Positions 1 to 6,378 of a DNA stretch of 6,378 nt are shown one piece after another. The translations under genes and the position numbers were made by a program. Each line of letters begins with the position of its first letter. The stretch's first letter is position 1. The notes under the pieces are model-generated. The model was not told the origin of the DNA, did no database searches, and was given only the letters and a program-made list of their open reading frames with translations. Source of the stretch: an uncultured Thiotrichaceae bacterium (GTDB lineage: Bacteria > Pseudomonadota > Gammaproteobacteria > Thiotrichales > Thiotrichaceae); NCBI GenBank assembly GCA_938038645.1, contig CALHTA010000359.1:1-6378 (forward strand). The letters run 5' to 3'.

Positions 1-89
1 GGTATATCAGCATTCATCCTTGAGCCGACACCTGCAGCGGGTATGACTACCCAAACACTCTCCCCACTTTTTTCAGGTCTTACTGAGAT
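1..89 (-). CDS. ispD: IspD, 2-C-methyl-D-erythritol 4-phosphate cytidylyltransferase (N-terminal fragment, runs off left edge)
   Basis: Only the N-terminus is in the window. The minus-strand frame reads VWVVIPAAGVGSRMNADIP, matching the CTP-binding signature at the start of IspD (E. coli has AVVPAAGFGRRM). IspD is a cytosolic enzyme that joins CTP to methylerythritol phosphate in the MEP route to isoprenoids. Its position directly after ftsB is the usual gammaproteobacterial order and supports the call. The start is unresolved. The frame is open back to a stop at 102-104, but it has no ATG, GTG or TTG before the Met inside the GSRM part of the motif. The end given here uses an ATC at 87-89, the only near-cognate codon in the open stretch ahead of the motif. 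That is a guess, and it would overlap the end of ftsB. A base error in this stretch is an alternative. The family assignment is fairly secure; the boundary is not. Confidence 0.8.
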   Translation of the reverse strand, partial: MSVRPEKSGESVWVVIPAAGVGSRMNADI

Positions 90-433
90 GGCAGCAACTC
101 CCTAACGGTTTCAGTATCATTAGCTGCCTTGACCTTGGGTAACGGTTGTTGCTCATCTCGCGTATCAAGAATCACTTCATAAAATGTCTCTTGACTACGG
201 ATCATGCCTAACTCACTTCGAGCGCGCTCTTCAACCGCATCGTTTCCTGACTGAGCATCTTCTAACTCAGCTCGAATCTGACGATTAAGATCAGTTTGTT
301 TTTCGTTTGAAGCCTTAATTTCAGCAATTTCTTTTTCAAGCTGCCACTTTGCAGGATAGCTGCCATGACCCACCCACAGGCTTGCGATTAAAATTACAAG
401 CAAAAGGGCCATAACAGCTATCAAGTATTTCAT
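80..433 (-). CDS. ftsB: FtsB, cell division protein (divisome FtsQBL complex)
   Basis: This 117-residue protein is a short bitopic inner-membrane protein. A hydrophobic segment at about residues 3-21 follows a Met-Lys start. A periplasmic, charged, Gln/Glu/Lys-rich stretch at about 28-62 then looks like the FtsB coiled coil. The segment EERARSELGMI followed by ETFY at about 68-85 is the conserved FtsB signature (E. coli EERARNELSM then ETFY). FtsB pairs with FtsL and binds FtsQ, and the complex signals to FtsWI to start septal peptidoglycan synthesis. The protein is slightly longer than the roughly 103-residue E. coli FtsB because of an acidic, probably flexible C-terminal tail. A good Shine-Dalgarno AAGGA (443-447 on the minus strand) lies 9 nt before the ATG. 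The gene begins 33 nt after eno and its stop falls inside the open ispD frame, so eno, ftsB and ispD are probably co-transcribed. Confidence 0.95.
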   Translation of the reverse strand: MKYLIAVMALLLVILIASLWVGHGSYPAKWQLEKEIAEIKASNEKQTDLNRQIRAELEDAQSGNDAVEERARSELGMIRSQETFYEVILDTRDEQQPLPKVKAANDTETVRELLPSQ

Positions 434-466
434 GGATTTATATCCTTATAAGAATCCCGGGAGCAA

Positions 467-1747
<1,281 letters not shown>

Positions 1748-1783
1748 TTAAAATCACCAAATTAAAGTTGTAAGTGTTAACAA

Positions 1784-1808
1784 ATGAAGTGCATATCCTA
1801 CACTTCAT
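1784..1808 (-). terminator. Short hairpin between pyrG and eno (possible weak attenuator or processing site)
   Basis: A perfect 8-bp inverted repeat, ATGAAGTG and CACTTCAT, encloses a 9-nt loop in the pyrG-eno gap. In the minus-strand transcript the stem is followed by TTTGTTAAC, only a short and broken T run. The stem has three G/C pairs of eight, so it is too weak to be a convincing intrinsic terminator. It could tune read-through from pyrG to eno or be an RNase landmark. It could also be a chance repeat. Confidence 0.3.
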
Positions 1809-1823
1809 AATTTTAGAGAGTGT

Positions 1824-3476
<1,653 letters not shown>

Positions 3477-3598
3477 TCAAATATATGACTAAATAGTGGC
3501 CGCACGGTGACGACACATCGCTATTGACTGCTCTGATTTCAGAACCTAAAAAAGATTGGCGAATGCTATCATAATCCAACTCAATTGACACCGGGGTT

Positions 3599-3612
3599 GC
3601 TCAATATTGAGC
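3599..3612. promoter_or_regulatory. Perfect 14-bp palindrome, operator-like
   Basis: GCTCAATATTGAGC is identical to its reverse complement over all 14 bases. It sits near the middle of the divergent intergenic region, about 140 bp from pyrG and 140 bp from kdsD. The shorter palindrome TCAATTGA (3581-3588) begins 20 bp before the inner TCAATATTGA (3601-3610), which places related half-sites on the same face of the helix. This is the shape of a dimeric regulator's operator. No regulator can be named, and AT-rich DNA yields palindromes by chance. Confidence 0.3.
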
Positions 3613-3673
3613 TGATTGAAATTCGATTAATTCGTTAGCATTAACTTCCTTAACATCTTCTAATCATTGCTTC

Positions 3674-3696
3674 ATGCATATTTACTTTAATGCATA
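3674..3696. repeat. 7-bp direct repeat ATGCATA, 16-bp period
   Basis: ATGCATA occurs at 3674-3680 and again at 3690-3696. The second copy overlaps the candidate -35 and spacer of the kdsD promoter. The ATGCAT core is itself palindromic, so the pair also reads as an inverted repeat. It could be a paired protein-binding site. The short length makes chance a real alternative. Confidence 0.25.
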
Positions 3697-3714
3697 CTCG
3701 ATCTGCTTTATGAT
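3686..3714 (+). promoter_or_regulatory. Candidate sigma-70 promoter for kdsD-lptCAB
   Basis: A good -10 element, TATGAT (3709-3714, five of six consensus bases), is preceded at 17 bp by a weak -35, TTTAAT (3686-3691, three of six). Transcription would begin near 3721, about 32 nt before the TTG start of kdsD. Its location and orientation fit, but the poor -35 means it would be weak or need an activator. A near-consensus TTGACA at 3585-3590 has no matching -10 at a proper distance. Confidence 0.4.
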
Positions 3715-3732
3715 CAAGCAACCAATTTTGGC

Positions 3733-3747
3733 ATGGGTATGGGCTAA
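3733..3747 (+). other. Four-codon ATG reading frame just before kdsD
   Basis: ATG GGT ATG GGC TAA encodes MGMG and ends 5 nt before the TTG start of kdsD, in a different frame. It would lie inside the 5' leader made from the candidate promoter at 3686-3714. No clear ribosome-binding site precedes it. It might feed reinitiation onto the weak TTG start, or it may be chance. Confidence 0.2.
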
Positions 3748-3752
3748 ACCGA

Positions 3753-4742
3753 TTGAGCGATAAACAAACACAGACTTCACAAGACTTTATCAACAGCGCG
3801 AAGCAGGTAATCTTGGATGAAGTAGAAGCCATTAAGAGCTTGTCCAACAGATTGGATCATCAATTCAGTCGCGCTTGTGAGGCTATTCTAAACTGTAAAG
3901 GAAGAGTTATTGTCTCCGGCATGGGCAAATCAGGCCACATCGGCAATAAAATTGCTGCCACTTTAGCTAGCACGGGCACACCTGCATTCTTTGTCCATCC
4001 CAGCGAAGCGCTACATGGCGACTTGGGCATGATAACCGCACATGATATCGTTATTTCGATTTCCAATTCAGGCGGCACAGACGAGTTAATTACGTTATGT
4101 TCGGTGGTAAAACGCCAGGGAACGACGCTAATCGCCATGACCGGCAAAGCGGATTCTATACTCGGTAAAATTGCTGACTTTCACTTAGATGTTCATGTGA
4201 ACAAAGAAGCATGCCCTCATAATTTGGCTCCCACATCAAGCACCACTGCAACATTAGTTATGGGTGATGCACTCGCCGTTGCTTTACTTCGCGCCAGAGA
4301 GTTCTCCCCTGAAGATTTCGCCAGATCACACCCTGCCGGTAGGCTGGGCAAACGCTTAACGATTTCAGTTAGCGACCTAATGCATACTAAAGATTCATTA
4401 CCCTGTGTCTCTTTAGAAGACACCTTAGAGCAAGCTATTTTGGTAATGACGGGTAAGCAACTCGGCGCCACACTAGTTATAAATAAGCAAGGCAAGCTTC
4501 TCAGTATGTTTACTGATGGAGATTTAAGGCGGGCGTTTAAAGCAGGAGCGGATCTCAAAGATACACGGCTGTCTGATGTAATAAATAATAAGTATTTTTA
4601 CATCAACGAATCAGCCCTAGCATTTGAAGCACTTTCGATGATGCAAAACAATAGCATTATGGTCTTACCCGTATTAGACATAAATGCTGCACCAATTGGC
4701 ATTATTCATATGCACGACTTGCTTAAAGCGGGTATTGTTTGA
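3753..4742 (+). CDS. kdsD: KdsD, D-arabinose 5-phosphate isomerase (SIS plus two CBS domains)
   Basis: This 329-residue protein (E. coli KdsD 328) is the cytosolic isomerase converting ribulose 5-phosphate to arabinose 5-phosphate, the first step of Kdo synthesis for the LPS inner core. The N-terminal SIS domain (about 35-185) contains GMGKSGHIG, STGTPAFFVHP, HGDLGM and SNSGG. The four residues catalytically important in E. coli fall at the same numbers: Lys59, Glu111, Glu152 (KEACP) and His193 (SHPAG). Two CBS domains follow (about 208-266 and 274-329), ending in the characteristic HMHDLLKAGIV. The start is TTG. No in-frame ATG or GTG lies between it and an upstream stop at 3711-3713, and this start makes the protein colinear with E. 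coli KdsD. The ribosome-binding site is poor. Usually kdsC comes next, but here 70 nt lead straight to lptC. GutQ is a paralogue with the same domains; the lpt neighbourhood favours KdsD. Confidence 0.96.
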   Translation: MSDKQTQTSQDFINSAKQVILDEVEAIKSLSNRLDHQFSRACEAILNCKGRVIVSGMGKSGHIGNKIAATLASTGTPAFFVHPSEALHGDLGMITAHDIVISISNSGGTDELITLCSVVKRQGTTLIAMTGKADSILGKIADFHLDVHVNKEACPHNLAPTSSTTATLVMGDALAVALLRAREFSPEDFARSHPAGRLGKRLTISVSDLMHTKDSLPCVSLEDTLEQAILVMTGKQLGATLVINKQGKLLSMFTDGDLRRAFKAGADLKDTRLSDVINNKYFYINESALAFEALSMMQNNSIMVLPVLDINAAPIGIIHMHDLLKAGIV

Positions 4743-4768
4743 ACCTTCTTCCACCTAAGCAAGTCAAT

Positions 4769-4816
4769 ATGAATATGTATTTTAAAAATATCATGATGAA
4801 AATGAAGCTTGTATGA
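4769..4816 (+). CDS. Possible 15-residue leader peptide coupled to lptC
   Basis: The frame reads MNMYFKNIMMKMKLV and its TGA overlaps the lptC ATG as ATGA, the classic translational-coupling arrangement. It holds five in-frame ATG codons (4769, 4775, 4793, 4796, 4802), so initiation at several points would end at the same stop. No good Shine-Dalgarno is seen before it, and lptC itself also lacks a clear one. It does not resemble any part of KdsC, so nothing supports a kdsC remnant. It may be chance in AT-rich DNA. Confidence 0.25.
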   Translation: MNMYFKNIMMKMKLV

Positions 4817-5379
4817 GAAGTATTGGAATATTAGCTTTCATTGTATCCATTTTATTTGCGGGGGTTGTCACTTGGCTCAACCTTTCATGGAAAACAATTA
4901 AACAATTCACCAATGAAACGAGCCAATCAAGAATCGATTACTATTTGAGTAACTTTACATTAATCAACACCGATCAAGCTGGAAACATAAGTTATCAATT
5001 AAGTGCGGAACACCTCATTCACAAACAAGCCAGTGGGGCGAGTGAGATATATCGGCCGAAAATAAAGAAGCAGTCGGTGAACGGCGATCTGCTTACAATC
5101 AATGCAGAAAAAGCGATACAAACCAGCAAAGATGGTAACATTGACTTAACGGGCGAAGTCAAAGTGAAGCAATCCAGCACCAATGAAGTATTGGGCTTCA
5201 CGCTTCTAACACAAGATTTAACGTATAATCCTGTGGAACAAAAAATTTCATCACCTGCAAAAAGTGATTTTATTAGTGCACAAGGCTCAATGACAGGTGT
5301 TGGTTTTGAAACCAAGTTAGACGAACAAGAATTAAGGATACTTTCAAATGTACAAGCAGAATTTCAACCGTCTCAGTAG
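4813..5379 (+). CDS. lptC: LptC, LPS export system inner-membrane protein
   Basis: A 188-residue protein (E. coli LptC 191). One N-terminal transmembrane helix (about 4-22, ILAFIVSILFAGVV onward) anchors a periplasmic domain made of beta-strand-rich sequence of the LptC/YrbK fold. Recognisable family features are the early YYLSNFTLINTD segment, then NAEKAIQTSKDGNIDLTGEVKV (about 97-118), where a strand pattern like LptA begins, and LTQDLTYNPVEQKISS near the C-terminus. LptC takes LPS from the LptB2FG transporter and hands it to LptA in the periplasmic bridge. Identity rests on overall pattern plus position between kdsD and lptA, since LptC sequences diverge strongly. The ATG is the only plausible start, because a stop lies 30 nt upstream in frame with no other start between. 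The last 32 nt overlap lptA in another frame, implying coupled translation. No strong ribosome-binding site is visible. Confidence 0.93.
   Translation: MRSIGILAFIVSILFAGVVTWLNLSWKTIKQFTNETSQSRIDYYLSNFTLINTDQAGNISYQLSAEHLIHKQASGASEIYRPKIKKQSVNGDLLTINAEKAIQTSKDGNIDLTGEVKVKQSSTNEVLGFTLLTQDLTYNPVEQKISSPAKSDFISAQGSMTGVGFETKLDEQELRILSNVQAEFQPSQ
5334..5338 (+). promoter_or_regulatory. Ribosome-binding site of lptA inside lptC
   Basis: AAGGA lies 9 nt before the ATG at 5348, within the lptC coding sequence. It fixes the lptA start at 5348 and the 32-nt overlap of the two genes, because the protein from this ATG has a complete signal peptide. Confidence 0.75.
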
Positions 5380-5872
5380 TTTTCTAATACTCACGATGTG
5401 GCTTTCATTAAGCAGCTCTGCAATGGCATTGAGTAGTGATATTAAAAAGCCCGTTAGAATCAGTGCAGATACTGTCGTTTTTAATAAATCTAAAGGCACA
5501 GCTGTTTATTCTGGCAACGTAGTGATCATCCAAGGCAGCTTGCAGATAAGGGCTTGGGAAATTGGAATCACTGCCCCAAAAAATTCTATTGATTTAATGA
5601 CGGCTAAAGGCTCCCCAGTTAAATTCCAGCAAACAATGGATGACGGTAAAGTCGCTAAAGGCTCAGCAAAACTCTTAAGATACTTTGTCAAACAAAAGAA
5701 AATGACACTAGATGGCGATGCTGTTCTAACACAGAACAATGATAAGTTTAGTAGTGAGCATATCGAATACTCAACCCGTACAGGTGAACTCAAAGCAGGT
5801 ATTCCCAGGGTAAAAGGAAAAAAACCTAATCCCAAAGGTCGCGTAAACGCAATTTTCTACCCAACTAATTAA
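5348..5872 (+). CDS. lptA: LptA, periplasmic LPS-binding bridge protein
   Basis: A 174-residue precursor (E. coli LptA 185). A signal peptide has a basic start (YKQNFNR), a hydrophobic core (about 11-22) and an AMA cleavage motif at 25-27, so the mature protein begins near Leu28 in the periplasm. The mature part is one OstA/LptA domain of repeated beta strands. The stretch ISADTVVFNKSKGTAVYSGN and then VVIIQGSLQIRA matches E. coli IESDQQSLDMQGN...FTGNVIVTQGTIKINA. The GSPVKFQQTMDDGKVAKGSA segment and the DGDAVLTQNNDKFSSEHIEY segment continue that alignment. LptA oligomerises between LptC and LptD and shields the lipid A acyl chains of LPS as it crosses to the outer membrane. The C-terminus is basic (VKGKKPNPKGR). 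It overlaps lptC by 32 nt and precedes lptB by 35 nt, so it is part of one operon. Confidence 0.95.
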   Translation: MYKQNFNRLSSFLILTMWLSLSSSAMALSSDIKKPVRISADTVVFNKSKGTAVYSGNVVIIQGSLQIRAWEIGITAPKNSIDLMTAKGSPVKFQQTMDDGKVAKGSAKLLRYFVKQKKMTLDGDAVLTQNNDKFSSEHIEYSTRTGELKAGIPRVKGKKPNPKGRVNAIFYPTN

Positions 5873-5896
5873 TAAATTATTATTAATCATTTTCTT

Positions 5897-5900
5897 GAGG
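5897..5900 (+). promoter_or_regulatory. Ribosome-binding site fixing the TTG start of lptB
   Basis: GAGG lies 7 nt before TTG 5908. No ATG or GTG in this frame fits the LptB N-terminus, and the spacing supports TTG as the true start. Confidence 0.65.
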
Positions 5901-5907
5901 CTTTAAG

Positions 5908-6378
5908 TTGAGTGTTCTAGCCGCAGATGACCTGCATAAAAGCTATAAAAAACGCAGCATCCTCCAAGGCATCTCCTTGCATGTCAACAGCGCTGAAGTC
6001 GTTGGACTTTTAGGGCCTAATGGTGCCGGTAAAACAACTTGCTTTTACATGATTGTAGGACTTGTTCCCATAGATAAAGGCTTCGTTAAGCTGGATGGTA
6101 ATGACCTAACAAAATTGTCAATGCATCAAAGAGCCAGGCACGGTGTTGGTTATCTCGCCCAAGAAGCGAGTGTCTTTAGAAAGCTATCGGTTGAAGATAA
6201 CATCATGGCCATTCTTCAAACCAGAAAAGGCATGAGCCGACATGATCGCCGCAAAAAAATGGAAAGCCTGCTAGAAGAATTCCAGATCACTCATATCCGA
6301 CAAGGTTTAGGAATAAGCCTTTCAGGTGGTGAAAGACGTCGAGTAGAAATAGCCCGAGCGCTAGCAACGGAGCCTGCT
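5908..6378 (+). CDS. lptB: LptB, LPS export ABC transporter ATPase (5' part, runs off right edge)
   Basis: The first 157 codons of the roughly 241-residue cytoplasmic ATPase are present, without a frame break. LptB dimers bind LptF and LptG and use ATP to lift LPS out of the inner membrane toward LptC and LptA. Visible ABC features are Walker A GPNGAGKT at 36-43 with Lys42, the Q-loop Gln85 in [14 protein letters not shown], and the signature motif [15 protein letters not shown] at 138-152. The Walker B Asp/Glu and H-loop lie beyond the edge. The FRKLSVEDN and [12 protein letters not shown] stretches are strongly LptB-like and separate it from other ABC ATPases, as does its position after lptA. 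The start is TTG, matching E. coli LptB numbering at Lys42. In related genomes rpoN commonly follows, outside this window. Confidence 0.97.
   Translation, partial: MSVLAADDLHKSYKKRSILQGISLHVNSAEVVGLLGPNGAGKTTCFYMIVGLVPIDKGFVKLDGNDLTKLSMHQRARHGVGYLAQEASVFRKLSVEDNIMAILQTRKGMSRHDRRKKMESLLEEFQITHIRQGLGISLSGGERRRVEIARALATEPA

Noticed and set aside
80..104. Programmed -1 frameshift joining ftsB to ispD
   Set aside because: The ispD frame is -1 relative to ftsB, but no X XXY YYZ slippery heptamer or downstream hairpin is visible near the ftsB stop.
3548..3570. Minus-strand T6 tract (3548-3553) after a TTGG/CCAA pairing, as a possible terminator
   Set aside because: The stem is only four base pairs with a long loop, and it would lie upstream of pyrG with no gene to terminate.
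3585..3613. TTGACA at 3585-3590 as a kdsD promoter -35
   Set aside because: No TATAAT-like hexamer lies 16-18 bp downstream; the closest, TATTGA, gives only a 14-bp spacer.
3650..3847. 65-codon minus-strand reading frame overlapping the kdsD start
   Set aside because: It lies antisense to the kdsD N-terminus, has no recognisable domain and a Cys/Ser-rich unstructured composition. It is best explained as a shadow frame.
4217..4558. 113-codon minus-strand frame antisense to kdsD
   Set aside because: It is the complement of highly conserved KdsD coding sequence and shows no independent features.
5506..5835. 109-codon minus-strand frame antisense to lptA
   Set aside because: It lies entirely within lptA, which has a clear signal peptide and domain. 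The antisense product looks like no known family.
5868..5887. A/T-only inverted repeat ATTAATAA and TTATTAAT spanning the lptA stop
   Set aside because: With no G/C pairs the stem would be unstable, and lptB follows closely in the same operon, so a terminator is unlikely.

Overview
The window looks like ordinary chromosomal housekeeping DNA from a gammaproteobacterium with a fairly AT-leaning genome. The evidence is the linkage pyrG-eno-ftsB-ispD together with kdsD-lptC-lptA-lptB, both characteristic gammaproteobacterial gene orders, and protein sequences that align closely by eye with the Escherichia coli homologues. The sequence does not support naming a genus. There is no mobile element, CRISPR array, tRNA, rRNA or defence gene, and I see no new multi-gene system.

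Layout: two transcription units diverge from an intergenic region of about 294 bp (3459-3752). Leftward on the minus strand lie pyrG (CTP synthase), eno (enolase), ftsB (divisome protein) and the first codons of ispD (MEP isoprenoid pathway), which runs off the left edge. Rightward on the plus strand lie kdsD (arabinose-5-phosphate isomerase, first step of Kdo synthesis), lptC, lptA and the first 157 codons of lptB, which runs off the right edge. The right arm is an outer-membrane biogenesis operon. KdsD starts production of the Kdo sugar of the LPS inner core. LptB powers LPS extraction from the inner membrane, and LptC and LptA form the start of the periplasmic bridge.

The points worth a second look are small. 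(1) ispD has no ATG, GTG or TTG codon in frame upstream of its conserved nucleotide-binding motif. (2) kdsA is absent from between pyrG and eno, and kdsC is absent from between kdsD and lptC, two places where these Kdo genes commonly sit. (3) A 15-codon, Met-rich reading frame fills most of the kdsD-lptC gap and ends in an ATGA overlap with lptC. (4) The divergent intergenic region carries a perfect 14-bp palindrome, a 7-bp direct repeat and a candidate kdsD promoter. (5) kdsD and lptB both appear to start at TTG, and kdsD is preceded by a four-codon ATG reading frame.
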